Assembly: GCA_903932865.1 (NCBI GenBank)
Contig: CAIZHQ010000016.1
Location: 372,001 to 436,000 of the forward strand
Reading direction: 5' to 3'
Source of the DNA: an uncultured Burkholderiales bacterium
Lineage (GTDB): Bacteria; Pseudomonadota; Gammaproteobacteria; Burkholderiales; Burkholderiaceae_C
Length of the DNA stretch: 64,000 nucleotides
Below the pieces are notes generated by a model. The model ran no database searches. It was not told the origin of the DNA and saw only the letters and a program-made list of their open reading frames with translations. Shown here piece by piece: positions 1 to 8,207 of the stretch. How positions within the stretch are numbered: position 1 is the first letter of the stretch; every line of letters starts with the position of its first letter. A program made the translations under genes and the position numbers.

Positions 1-428
1 GCAAAGGCAACAAGCGCCGCACTGTGCCTTTGGGGCGTGCGGCCATCGAGGCGCTGACGCACTGGCTGGCCGTGCGCCCGCAATTGGCGGGCATGCTGAC
101 GCAGCCTCTGCCCAGCACGTCCTCGGGTGCGTCCAGTGTGGCGCTGGCGCTCTTTCCTGGACAGCACGGCACGCGCCTGACACCAGGGGGCGTGGCCCAG
201 CGCCTCAAGCGCCGCAGCCTGCTGGCGGGCTTGGCCACCCCGGTGCATCCGCACATGTTGCGTCACTCCTTTGCCAGCCATGTGTTGCAGTCCAGCGGCG
301 ACTTGCGGGCGGTGCAAGAGCTTTTGGGCCACGCCAACATCAGCACCACGCAGGTTTACACGCGGCTGGATTTTCAGCACTTGGCCAAAACCTACGATGC
401 GGCCCATCCCCGTGCCAAGCGCAAATGA
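1..428 (+). CDS. xerC: Tyrosine recombinase XerC, 3' part (cut by window start)
   Basis: C-terminal catalytic part of a tyrosine site-specific recombinase; XerC with XerD resolves chromosome dimers at dif near the division septum. The frame is open from base 3, so the ORF-track GTG start at 24 is internal and the gene begins outside the window. Visible are the [11 protein letters not shown] strand, the HMLRHSFA box (His-x-x-Arg), LLGHANI (second His) and the nucleophile Tyr in [10 protein letters not shown], with the XerC-style tail [11 protein letters not shown]. The N-terminal core-binding domain is not in the window. XerC rather than XerD is favoured by the tail and by its place next to the COG0523 GTPase and dksA, an order I associate with Burkholderiales. 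Confidence 0.93.
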   Translation, partial: KGNKRRTVPLGRAAIEALTHWLAVRPQLAGMLTQPLPSTSSGASSVALALFPGQHGTRLTPGGVAQRLKRRSLLAGLATPVHPHMLRHSFASHVLQSSGDLRAVQELLGHANISTTQVYTRLDFQHLAKTYDAAHPRAKRK

Positions 429-545
429 ACAGTGGCATGCGCTGCTCCAGTGCCTTGATGCCATGTCTGCTGGGCTCTCGCCGGGCTTGAATTCGTCGCT
501 ACACTTTCCAACTCGTGCTTTTTTGACCTGCAATGGAACCGCGCC

Positions 546-1598
546 ATGTCCCTGATCCCCACCACCATCCTGACCGGCTTTTTGGGCTCGGGCAAAACCA
601 CACTGCTCAAACGCGTGCTGACCGAGGCCCATGGCCAAAAGATCGCTGTGATCGAGAACGAGTTTGGTGAGGAAAACATCGACAACGACATCCTGGTGTC
701 AGAAACCGATGAGCAGATCATTCAAATGAGCAATGGCTGCATCTGCTGCACCATCCGCGAAGACCTGCGCGTGACCTTGCAGCTGTTGGCCGCCAAGCGC
801 CGCAAGGGATTGCTGAACTTTGACCGCATCGTGATCGAGACCACGGGCCTGGCCGACCCCGGCCCAGTGGCGCAGACTTTTTTCATGGACGACGAGATCG
901 CCGAGACTTTTTTACTGGACTCTATCCTGACCCTGGTGGATGCCAAGCACGCGGCCCAGCAATTGAACGATCGCCAGGAAGCCCGTCGCCAGGTCGGCTT
1001 TGCCGACCAGATTTTCATCAGCAAGGCCGACCTGGTTTCGCCGGAAGAACTTGACGGCTTACGGCACCGTCTGAAGCACATGAACCCCCGGGCCCCACAA
1101 AAAGTGGTGCATTTCGGTGAAGTGGCGCTGTCCGAAGTGTTCGACCTCAAGGGCTTCAACCTGAACGCCAAGCTCGACATCGACCCGGATTTCCTCAAAG
1201 AGGATGACCATGACCATGACCACGCACATGGCGAGCATTGCGACCACCCTTCGCACCAGCACGACGCGGCCCAAGGTCAGGGTCACCACCATCACCACGA
1301 CGATGATGTGAAAAGCTTCGTTTTCCGCTCGGATAAAGCGTTTGATCCGGCCAAATTGGAGGATTTCCTGGGGGCCATCGTCAACATTTATGGCCCGCGC
1401 ATGCTGCGTTACAAAGGTGTCTTGAACATGCGGGGCACCGAACGCAAAGTGATTTTTCAGGGCGTGCACCAGCTCATGGGCAGCGATTTGGGACCGATGT
1501 GGGCCGACGGCGAAGCCAAAATGAGCAAGATGGTTTTCATTGGCATCGATTTGCCCAAGGACATCTTGTTGCAAGGACTCGAGCAATGTTTGGTCTGA
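546..1598 (+). CDS. COG0523/CobW-family G3E GTPase with His-rich metal-binding loop
   Basis: 350-residue P-loop GTPase of the COG0523 family, proposed metal-insertion or metallochaperone proteins in the cytoplasm. The Walker A motif GFLGSGKTTLLKR starts near residue 10, the switch region is ENEFGEENIDND, and the family-defining CxCC metal motif reads CICCTIRED (about residue 65). The base-recognition motif is SKAD instead of NKxD, as is usual for the family. Between the GTPase and the C-terminal CobW_C domain lies a loop with about 15 His and many Asp, which probably binds zinc or a similar metal. The ATG at 546 gives the standard family N-terminus. The gene lies 117 bp after xerC and may be transcribed separately. 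Specific partner and metal are unknown. Confidence 0.9.
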   Translation: MSLIPTTILTGFLGSGKTTLLKRVLTEAHGQKIAVIENEFGEENIDNDILVSETDEQIIQMSNGCICCTIREDLRVTLQLLAAKRRKGLLNFDRIVIETTGLADPGPVAQTFFMDDEIAETFLLDSILTLVDAKHAAQQLNDRQEARRQVGFADQIFISKADLVSPEELDGLRHRLKHMNPRAPQKVVHFGEVALSEVFDLKGFNLNAKLDIDPDFLKEDDHDHDHAHGEHCDHPSHQHDAAQGQGHHHHHDDDVKSFVFRSDKAFDPAKLEDFLGAIVNIYGPRMLRYKGVLNMRGTERKVIFQGVHQLMGSDLGPMWADGEAKMSKMVFIGIDLPKDILLQGLEQCLV

Positions 1599-1688
1599 CG
1601 GGCGTGCCATGGGAGGGCAGTCAGTTGTGCTTTGGGGGCGATTGGGTCTTTAATCCCACCCCGGACAATTTTTGACCCTTCTAGTCGC

Positions 1689-1825
1689 TACAATCGCCCG
1701 CCGATGGCAACGCCTTTTGGCGAAGCTGACGAACCCCAAAAGGTCCATAACAAGGGTTTGAATAGCACATGAACAGGTTTCCGGTCGGCTGCGCAGGGAC
1801 AGTCGGTCAGAACTCTGCCCTTTGA
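1689..1825 (+). promoter_or_regulatory. Candidate dksA promoter and leader with two overlapping mini-ORFs
   Basis: A TACAAT hexamer at 1689-1694 resembles a -10 box, but no good -35 lies 16-18 bp upstream. Nine bases after it an ATG opens a 22-codon frame (1704-1772, starting MATPFGEADE). Its TGA overlaps by four bases (ATGA) the start of an 18-codon frame (1769-1825, starting MNRFPVGCAG). Both end 19 bp before the dksA GTG start. They may be chance frames or a translated leader; no Shine-Dalgarno precedes the first. Confidence 0.35.
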
Positions 1826-1844
1826 CACGGCCAGGAGACAAGAC

Positions 1845-2930
1845 GTGAAGACCTCGAAAAAAGCAAAGCCCCTTGGCAAAACCGCTGTGGCCAAAAAAGC
1901 CACGGCCCCAGTGGCCAAGGCCAAAGTCGTGATCGCCAAAGCAGCAGTCAAAACAGCTGCAAAAGCCAAGACAACGCCTGCAAAGGCCAAGACAGCACCT
2001 CCAAAAGCCAAGACAGCAGCCCCAAAGGCCAAAGTCTTGATGGCCAAAGCGGCAGTCAAAACAGCTGCAAAGCCCAAGGCAACGCCTGCAAAGGCGAAGT
2101 CAACTGCAAAACCGGCCTTGCCTGTCAAGGCAGCGATGGCCAAAACCTCAGCGGTCTCTTCTGCATCTAAGGCGACTGGAAAAGCCAGCCCTGTCCGATC
2201 CTCTGCTGTCACCAAGGCTATACCAGCAGCCCAGACCCCTAAAGCGAAAAACATGAGCGTTACCAAAGTGGAAACTGTCACACCTCCCGTCGAATCAACC
2301 CCCGCCAACACCTCGCCTGCACCCGAACAATTTGTTCGTGCCGCTCGGCCATCTGCTCGATTGGCCCAAATTACCGTGCCCTCTTTGCCGCCAGCGGTGG
2401 CATCCACAGCGGCCAAGTCCAGTTTCTTGCCAAGTGCTGCGCCTGCAGTCGTCCCTGTTCCTTTTGCGCCCGTCAAGAAAGACCCCAAACTGGCGAACAA
2501 CTGGAAGACCAAAAAGGTAGAAGACCTGTCGGATGCCGAAATCCTCGCCATGTCGGACGATGAGTACATGAACGACAAGCAGATGGCGTACTACCGACTG
2601 AAGTTGACCCGTCTCAAGCAAGATATCCTGACCAGTGCAGGCCAAACCACCGAGCACCTGAGAGAAGACACGGTGGTGGTGCCCGACCCTGCTGACCGGG
2701 CCACCATTGAAGAAGAGCACGCCTTGGAACTGCGAACGCGCGACCGCGAGCGCAAGCTGCTCAAGAAAATTGAGCAATCCATACAACGCATCGATGCGGG
2801 CGATTACGGTTTTTGCGATGAAACCGGTGAGGCCATTGGTGTCGGCCGCTTGTTGGCCCGCCCCACGGCCACTTTGTCGCTGGAAGCCCAACAGCGGCGC
2901 GAACTCAAGCAAAAAATGTTCGGCGATTGA
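1845..2930 (+). CDS. dksA: RNA polymerase-binding protein DksA with long Lys/Ala-rich N-terminal extension
   Basis: 361 residues against about 150 for E. coli DksA. The C-terminal ~140 residues form the DksA fold: a coiled coil whose tip carries DPADRATIEEE (about residue 281, the acidic tip that enters the RNAP secondary channel and acts with ppGpp), then the globular end. The zinc-finger region keeps one Cys (YGFCDETGE, residue 324); the other three positions are Thr, Ser and Ala, a low-Cys form seen in other beta- and alphaproteobacteria. Residues about 1-160 are repeats of the type AKAKTAPPKAKTAA, resembling histone-H1-like tails, then a Pro/Ser/Ala linker. The GTG start at 1845 follows CAGGAGACAAGAC. 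A strong terminator lies just downstream. Function is secure; the role of the tail is unknown. Confidence 0.9.
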   Translation: MKTSKKAKPLGKTAVAKKATAPVAKAKVVIAKAAVKTAAKAKTTPAKAKTAPPKAKTAAPKAKVLMAKAAVKTAAKPKATPAKAKSTAKPALPVKAAMAKTSAVSSASKATGKASPVRSSAVTKAIPAAQTPKAKNMSVTKVETVTPPVESTPANTSPAPEQFVRAARPSARLAQITVPSLPPAVASTAAKSSFLPSAAPAVVPVPFAPVKKDPKLANNWKTKKVEDLSDAEILAMSDDEYMNDKQMAYYRLKLTRLKQDILTSAGQTTEHLREDTVVVPDPADRATIEEEHALELRTRDRERKLLKKIEQSIQRIDAGDYGFCDETGEAIGVGRLLARPTATLSLEAQQRRELKQKMFGD

Positions 2931-2955
2931 GTTCGCCATGGCCATACCTTGAAAG

Positions 2956-2979
2956 AAACCCCTCTCCAGGGGTTTTTTT
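2956..2979 (+). terminator. Rho-independent terminator of dksA
   Basis: Perfect 8-bp stem AAACCCCT/AGGGGTTT with a CTCC loop, running directly into seven T. It starts 25 bp after the dksA stop, isolating dksA from the dcw cluster. Confidence 0.93.
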
Positions 2980-3267
2980 ATGGGTGCGAGGTCGCGCATG
3001 GCTGGTATTTTCACTTGTCTGTTTTAAATTTTTTTGGTTGCAACGTCTCTTGAGGTGTTACTTGCAATGTGACTTGTAAGTGTCTAATTATTAAAGAAAA
3101 TACGCTTTTTCGAAGATGTAAAATGCGTGCTAAGCCTTTGATTTCATTGAAAAAAATCGATCTAGACCCATGGTCAAGCCCTTATTTCCTGATACAGTGC
3201 AAAAAAGTGCAATTAAGTGGGAGATGGTGCCACTGATGTGCTTTTTCCACACCAAAGGGTCTTCGCT
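2980..3267 (+). promoter_or_regulatory. AT-rich leader of the dcw cluster
   Basis: A 288-bp gene-free stretch between the dksA terminator and the mraZ start, clearly richer in A+T than its surroundings (runs such as TTTTAAATTTTTTTGG and TTGAAAAAAATCG). It must hold the cluster's main promoter. TACAGT (3193-3198), TAAAAT (3118-3123) and TTGAAA (3147-3152) are candidate elements, but no well-spaced -35/-10 pair is evident. The operator repeats described separately are at its 3' end. Confidence 0.6.
3195..3230 (+). promoter_or_regulatory. Candidate MraZ operator: four GTG(C/G) repeats at 10-bp spacing
   Basis: GTGC, GTGC, GTGG and GTGC start at 3197, 3207, 3217 and 3227, exactly one helical turn apart; a fifth GTG is one base off at 3238. 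MraZ proteins are known to bind direct repeats of a short G-rich word spaced by 5 nt (TGGGN in E. coli, AAAGTG-type boxes in mycoplasmas) upstream of their own operon. Position 40-70 bp ahead of the mraZ start fits autoregulation. The assignment is inference from spacing and position. Confidence 0.7.
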
Positions 3268-3696
3268 GTGTTTCAAGGGGCTTCATCGCTGAGTCTGGAT
3301 GCCAAAGGGCGGCTGTCTGTGCCGACCCGGCACCGTGACGTCTTGAGCGCCACTGCACAAGGCCAGCTCACCATCACCAAGCATCCTCATGGTTGCTTGA
3401 TGGTGTTCCCCCGCCCCGAGTGGGAGAAGTTCCGCGAACGCATTGCCCAATTACCCATGTCCGCCCAGTGGTGGAAGCGGATCTTTTTGGGCAACGCCAT
3501 GGACGTCGAGATGGATGGCACCGGGCGCGTGCTGATCTCGCCTGAACTGCGTCAAGCGGCCGGCATTACCAAAGACACCATGCTGCTGGGCATGGGCAAC
3601 CATTTCGAGCTCTGGGACAAAACCACTTACGACGCGCAAGAAGCGCAGGCCATGCAAGGCGAAATGCCTGACGTGTTCAAAGACTTTTCTTTTTGA
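3268..3696 (+). CDS. mraZ: Transcriptional regulator MraZ
   Basis: 142-residue DNA-binding protein with two AbrB/SpoVT-like (MraZ) half-domains; it autoregulates the dcw operon and can affect RsmH. I chose the GTG at 3268 ([23 protein letters not shown]) because it matches the family N-terminus MFRG...[13 protein letters not shown]. The ORF-track start at 3217 lies inside the putative operator and adds 17 unrelated residues. The first half shows [13 protein letters not shown], the second [13 protein letters not shown]. First gene of the dcw cluster, 5 bp ahead of rsmH. Confidence 0.95.
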   Translation: MFQGASSLSLDAKGRLSVPTRHRDVLSATAQGQLTITKHPHGCLMVFPRPEWEKFRERIAQLPMSAQWWKRIFLGNAMDVEMDGTGRVLISPELRQAAGITKDTMLLGMGNHFELWDKTTYDAQEAQAMQGEMPDVFKDFSF

Positions 3697-3701
3697 ACCC
3701 C

Positions 3702-4631
3702 ATGACCGACAACGTTTTGACCCACACCACCGTTCTCCTGAACGAAGCCGTGGATGAGTTGATCCAGGCTTCTGCTGGGGCCGATGGCGCGTATGTGGAC
3801 GCCACTTTTGGCCGGGGGGGGCATTCACGCCTGATTCTTTCCCGTCTGTCGGCGCGCGGCCGCTTGCTGGCTTTTGACAAGGACCTCGAGGCCATTGCAG
3901 AAGCCGGTCTCATCGAGGATGCGCGCTTTTCGATCCGGCACGAGGGCTTCTCTCACCTTGCCGAACTACCTGCAGGCAGTGTCGACGGCGTGCTGATGGA
4001 TCTGGGCATCAGCTCTCCTCAGATTGACAGCCCCGAGAGGGGTTTTTCTTTTCGTTTTGAGGGCCCGCTCGACATGCGCATGGACACCACGCGCGGGCAG
4101 AGTGTGGCCGAATGGCTGGCCACCGCAGAGGTGGATCAAATCACGGAGGTGGTACGTGACTATGGCGAAGAACGGTTTGCTTTTCAGATTGCAAAGGCGC
4201 TTGTGGCTCGCCGACAGGAACGGGGCCCAATTTCGAGCACCTCTGATCTGGCCCAACTCGTGGCTGACACGGTCAAAACCCGCGAGCCGGGTCAGAACCC
4301 TGCAACGCGGACATTTCAGGCTTTTCGGATTTTCATCAATGCCGAACTTGAAGAGCTCGAACAGGCGCTAGAAGGCTGCTTGCAGGTGCTGGCGCCCGGT
4401 GGCCGTTTGGTGGTCATCAGTTTCCACTCGCTGGAAGACCGCATCGTCAAGCAATTCATGGCCAGGCATTCCAAAGAGGTGGTGGACCGGCGCGTACCCT
4501 TTGCCGAACCTGTCAAGATGCGACTGAAAACCCATGGCCGTGTGCGACCCAGCGAGAGCGAAGTGCGTGGCAACCCGCGCTCGCGCAGCGCCATCATGCG
4601 CATGGCCGAGCGCACCGAGGTGCCTGCATGA
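3702..4631 (+). CDS. rsmH: 16S rRNA (cytosine(1402)-N(4))-methyltransferase RsmH
   Basis: 309-residue SAM-dependent methyltransferase (MraW) that N4-methylates C1402 in the ribosomal P site. Motif I is [12 protein letters not shown], followed by FDKD, then [13 protein letters not shown], the substrate region [18 protein letters not shown], and the C-terminal [13 protein letters not shown] and NPRSRSA signatures. ATG at 3702 is preferred over the upstream TTG at 3693, which lies inside the mraZ stop region. Its stop overlaps the ftsL start (ATGA). Confidence 0.97.
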   Translation: MTDNVLTHTTVLLNEAVDELIQASAGADGAYVDATFGRGGHSRLILSRLSARGRLLAFDKDLEAIAEAGLIEDARFSIRHEGFSHLAELPAGSVDGVLMDLGISSPQIDSPERGFSFRFEGPLDMRMDTTRGQSVAEWLATAEVDQITEVVRDYGEERFAFQIAKALVARRQERGPISSTSDLAQLVADTVKTREPGQNPATRTFQAFRIFINAELEELEQALEGCLQVLAPGGRLVVISFHSLEDRIVKQFMARHSKEVVDRRVPFAEPVKMRLKTHGRVRPSESEVRGNPRSRSAIMRMAERTEVPA

Positions 4632-4939
4632 CCCGCGTGAGCCTGCTCTTGCTGGTGGCCACCGTGGTCAGCGCCCTGTGGTTGGTGCACAGCCACTATG
4701 AGTCTCGCCGCATGTTCATGGACATGGAGTCTGCACGCAAAGAGGCCAAGCGCATCGAAGTGGACCATGACCGGATGGAAGTCGAGCGCCGCGCCCAGGC
4801 GACCCCTTTGCGGGTGGAGCAAATTGCCCGACAGCAATTGAACATGCGCACGGCTTCACCTGCGATCACCCAGTATGTCAATGCCCAGGGTTCCGCCGCG
4901 GGTACTGCGACTCTCCCAGCAGCGGGAGGCCGTCAGTGA
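4628..4939 (+). CDS. ftsL: Cell division protein FtsL
   Basis: 103-residue bitopic membrane protein. One N-terminal membrane segment ([16 protein letters not shown]) is followed by a periplasmic coiled coil rich in Arg/Glu/Lys (about residues 25-60) and a short conserved tail. FtsL pairs with FtsB, binds FtsQ, and helps activate the FtsWI synthase at the septum. Sequence conservation is low in the family, so the call rests on size, topology and its exact place between rsmH and ftsI, overlapping both by 4 nt. Confidence 0.92.
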   Translation: MTRVSLLLLVATVVSALWLVHSHYESRRMFMDMESARKEAKRIEVDHDRMEVERRAQATPLRVEQIARQQLNMRTASPAITQYVNAQGSAAGTATLPAAGGRQ

Positions 4940-6675
4940 ACCACAGCCGCAGCGTGCAGTTGACCTCCAGCCCTTTGCTGGCCAGCAAGACGCCTGTCTG
5001 GCGCAGCAAGCTGATTGTGGCGGCCATGGCCTTGGGTTTTTTGGGCCTGGTGGGCCGAGCGGCCCATGTTCAGGTGATTGACAACGACTTTTTTCTGCGC
5101 CAAGGCGAGGTGCGTTTTGCCCGCACCTTGGAATTGCCCGCCAATCGCGGGCGTGTGCTCGACCGTAATGGCGTTTTGTTGGCTTCGAGCGTGCCTGCAC
5201 CCAGCATTTGGGCCAATCCGGAAGACCTGGAGCGTGACCCGGCCAAGCTGCGCCAATTGGCCCGCTTGCTGGAGATGACGCCTGCCGAGCTGGAGCACAA
5301 GCTCAAGGACGAAGAAAAAACTTTTGTTTGGCTGCGCCGCCAAATGGACGAACCAGTGGTCAAGGAAATTCGGGCGCTGGGCATCAAAGGTGTTTACGAC
5401 ATCAAAGAATACAAGCGCCTTTACCCCGAGGGTGAGGCAGCCGCACACATTGTGGGGTTCACCAATGTGGAAGACCAGGGCCAAGAGGGCGTGGAACTCA
5501 TTTTTCAGAAGCAGCTGGCCGGTCAGGCCGGTTCGCGCCGTGTGATCAAGGACCGCCTGGGTCGTGTGGTCGAAGCCGTGGGTGAAACAGTGCACCCGGT
5601 CGACGGCAAGGACCTGCAACTGAGCATCGACAGCAAAGTCCAGTTCTACGCTTACCAGACCCTGCGCGACGCGGTCAAGGAGCACAAGGCCAAGGCGGGC
5701 AGCGTGGTGGTGCTGGATGCGCAGACCGGCGAAATCCTGGCGCTGGCCAATTACCCCAGCTATTCGCCATCGCGGCGCGTCAACCTCAGCGGTGAGCAAT
5801 TGCGCAACCGTGCCTTGACCGACAGTTTCGAGCCGGGCTCGACCATGAAGCCTTTTACCGTGGCCTTGGCCCTGGAGCAAGGCCTCGTCAAGCCCGAGAC
5901 GATGATCCAGACTGCCCCGGGGCGCATCAACATCACCGGTTCAACCATCAGCGACGTGCACACCTACGGCATGCTCAGCGTGAACGAGGTGATCCAAAAG
6001 TCGAGCAACGTGGGCACCGTGAAGATGGCCATGCAGCTGGAGCCCCGCGAGATGTGGGAAATGTTCACTGAGTTGGGTTTCGGACAAAAACCCGCCTTGC
6101 CATTTCCTGGCGTGGTCAGCGGTCGTTTGCGGCCCTACAAATCGTGGCGGCCTATAGAGCAAGCCACCATGAGCTATGGCTATGGCGTGTCGGGAAGTTT
6201 GTTTCAGATGGCACGGGCTTACACCGTCTTTGCGCGTGACGGCGAGATCGTGCCGGCCACCATGATGAAAGCCGAACAACAGGTGCAGGGCACGCGTGTG
6301 ATCAGCGTCGCCAACGCCAAAGCCATGCGCAAGATGCTCCAAATGGCGGCTGGGCCTGGCGGCACCGGACAAAAAGCCCAGACCATCGGTTATTCGGTTG
6401 GTGGCAAGTCGGGCACGGCCCGCAAGCAAGAGGGCAAGGGCTACGCCAGCAAAAAATACCGTGGCTTTTTCGTCGGCATCGCCCCGGTCGAGCAGCCCCG
6501 CATCGTGGTGGCTGTGATGATCGATGAACCCTCCAACGGGGTCTACTACGGCGGTGCCGTGGCCGCGCCCGTATTCAGCCAGACGGTACAGCAAACCTTG
6601 CGTCTGATGGGCGTTCAGCCCGACATGGCGGTCAAGCCCCAGATCGTGGCCAAAGCGGTTGAGGAATCGTTCTGA
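4936..6675 (+). CDS. ftsI: Septal peptidoglycan transpeptidase FtsI (PBP3)
   Basis: 579-residue class B penicillin-binding protein that crosslinks septal murein with FtsW. An N-terminal membrane anchor (LIVAAMALGFLGLVGRAAHVQVI) precedes the pedestal domain (FARTLELPANRGRVLDRNG). The transpeptidase domain carries the SxxK nucleophile STMK (Ser302), SxN as SSN (Ser356-Asn358) and KSGT (about Lys491). The GTG start at 4936 overlaps the ftsL stop; an internal ATG is not attractive because the cytoplasmic tail would be lost. Its stop shares one base with murE. Confidence 0.97.
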   Translation: MNHSRSVQLTSSPLLASKTPVWRSKLIVAAMALGFLGLVGRAAHVQVIDNDFFLRQGEVRFARTLELPANRGRVLDRNGVLLASSVPAPSIWANPEDLERDPAKLRQLARLLEMTPAELEHKLKDEEKTFVWLRRQMDEPVVKEIRALGIKGVYDIKEYKRLYPEGEAAAHIVGFTNVEDQGQEGVELIFQKQLAGQAGSRRVIKDRLGRVVEAVGETVHPVDGKDLQLSIDSKVQFYAYQTLRDAVKEHKAKAGSVVVLDAQTGEILALANYPSYSPSRRVNLSGEQLRNRALTDSFEPGSTMKPFTVALALEQGLVKPETMIQTAPGRINITGSTISDVHTYGMLSVNEVIQKSSNVGTVKMAMQLEPREMWEMFTELGFGQKPALPFPGVVSGRLRPYKSWRPIEQATMSYGYGVSGSLFQMARAYTVFARDGEIVPATMMKAEQQVQGTRVISVANAKAMRKMLQMAAGPGGTGQKAQTIGYSVGGKSGTARKQEGKGYASKKYRGFFVGIAPVEQPRIVVAVMIDEPSNGVYYGGAVAAPVFSQTVQQTLRLMGVQPDMAVKPQIVAKAVEESF

Positions 6676-8207
6676 TGCGCACCCTGTACAGCGCTCAGGA
6701 TGCCGCCCTCTGGCTGCGCTCGCGCGTGACGGGCGAGCTGCGCACCGACAGCCGACGGGTGCAAGCAGGCGACGGTTTCATTGCCTGGCCGGGGGCGGCC
6801 ACCGATGGGCGGCGTTATCTGGCTCAGGCCTTGGCGCAAGGTGCCAGCGCTTGCCTGATGGAAGAGGCCGGACACGCTCCTTGGCTGGAAGTGCTGCAGG
6901 ACCCCAACCATGAGGGCCTGGCTTGTATGCCCGACCTGAAGGCGCAAACCGCCTGGGTGGCTGACGCCTACTATGAGCACCCCAGCCATGCCTTGCAGGT
7001 GCTGGCGGTCACGGGCACCAACGGCAAAACATCGACGGCCTGGTGGTTGGCGCAAGCGCTGTCTTCGCCCGTGCTGCAGAAAGTTTGCGGGCTGGTGGGC
7101 ACCCTCGGCGTGGGCCGTTTGCCCCATTTGATGACCACTGGCATGACCACGCCCGACCCGGTGCTCCTGCAACGCCAGTTCCGGCAGTTTGCGGTTGACG
7201 GCGTGACGCACTGCGCCGTCGAAGCCTCCTCCATCGGCTTGGCCGAGCACCGTCTGGATGGCACGCACATCCGCGTGGCCGTGTTCACCAATTTCACCCA
7301 GGACCACCTGGATTACCACGGGGACATGGACCATTACTGGTCAGCCAAAGCGGCTTTGTTTGCTTGGTCCGGGTTGCAATCGGCTGTCATCAACATCGAC
7401 GATGCGCAAGGCGCTTTGCTGGCCCAGCAGTTGCAAAGCGGCTCGCTCGACGTTTGGACCTGCTCGCGGCGCGGCCCAGCTCGCCTGCAAGCGCGCGCTT
7501 TGCCCAGTGTTCAGGGTTTGGCTTTTGAGGTGTGCGAAGGTGGTGCTGTGCAGACCCTGCATACCGGCTTGATCGGCGACTACAACATGGACAACCTGTT
7601 GGGGGTGATTGGCAGTTTGCGCGCGTTGGGGTTTGACCTTGAGCAAGCGGTGCAAGCCTGTGCCCAGCTGACGGCTGTGCCCGGGCGCATGGAGCGCGTG
7701 ACCTTTGACACGCCCGGTGTACAGGCCAACCTGCCTTGCCCCTTGGTGATCGTGGACTATGCCCACACGCCCGACGCCATCACCCAAGCCTTGGCTGCGC
7801 TGCGTTCGCAGGCGGCGGTGCGTGGCGGCCGCCTGTGGTGTGTGTTGGGCTGTGGTGGTGACCGCGATGCCAGCAAGCGGCCCTTGATGGCGGCGGCTGC
7901 CGAAGCCGCGGCCGACCAGGTGGTGTTGACCAGCGACAACCCGCGCAGCGAATCGCCTGAGGCCATTGTGGCCGCGATGGTCCAAGGCCTGAGCCGCCCG
8001 CAGTCGGTCTGCATTCAACTGGACCGAGCCTTGGCGATTGATGAAGCGGTGGCCCTGGCCGCCGCGCAAGACGTGGTGCTGTTGGCGGGCAAAGGCCATG
8101 AAAGTGAGCAGGAGATCCAGGGCGTTCGCCACCCGTTTTCGGACGTGGCTCAAGCGCAAACGGCTTTGCAGCATCGCGCTTTGCAGCGGATGGGGGTTCA
8201 CGCATGA
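6675..8207 (+). CDS. murE: UDP-MurNAc-tripeptide synthetase MurE (meso-diaminopimelate adding)
   Basis: 510-residue cytoplasmic Mur ligase adding the third residue to UDP-MurNAc-L-Ala-D-Glu. It has the ATP loop VTGTNGKTSTAWW, the conserved TTGMTTPDP, NFTQDHLDYHGDM and VDYAHTPDA motifs. The amino-acid selectivity motif DNPR (about residues 421-424, TSDNPRSESP) specifies meso-diaminopimelate, as expected for a Gram-negative murein. TGATG coupling with ftsI and ATGA coupling with murF indicate translational coupling. Confidence 0.97.
   Translation: MRTLYSAQDAALWLRSRVTGELRTDSRRVQAGDGFIAWPGAATDGRRYLAQALAQGASACLMEEAGHAPWLEVLQDPNHEGLACMPDLKAQTAWVADAYYEHPSHALQVLAVTGTNGKTSTAWWLAQALSSPVLQKVCGLVGTLGVGRLPHLMTTGMTTPDPVLLQRQFRQFAVDGVTHCAVEASSIGLAEHRLDGTHIRVAVFTNFTQDHLDYHGDMDHYWSAKAALFAWSGLQSAVINIDDAQGALLAQQLQSGSLDVWTCSRRGPARLQARALPSVQGLAFEVCEGGAVQTLHTGLIGDYNMDNLLGVIGSLRALGFDLEQAVQACAQLTAVPGRMERVTFDTPGVQANLPCPLVIVDYAHTPDAITQALAALRSQAAVRGGRLWCVLGCGGDRDASKRPLMAAAAEAAADQVVLTSDNPRSESPEAIVAAMVQGLSRPQSVCIQLDRALAIDEAVALAAAQDVVLLAGKGHESEQEIQGVRHPFSDVAQAQTALQHRALQRMGVHA

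Noticed and set aside
1688-2578. 296-residue minus-strand ORF opposite dksA
   Set aside because: Ala/Gly/Val repeats mirror the AAG/GCC codons of the Lys/Ala tail; a compositional shadow.
3217-3267. ORF-track GTG start for mraZ at 3217
   Set aside because: Lies within the phased GTG repeats and adds residues not found in MraZ; GTG at 3268 matches the family N-terminus.
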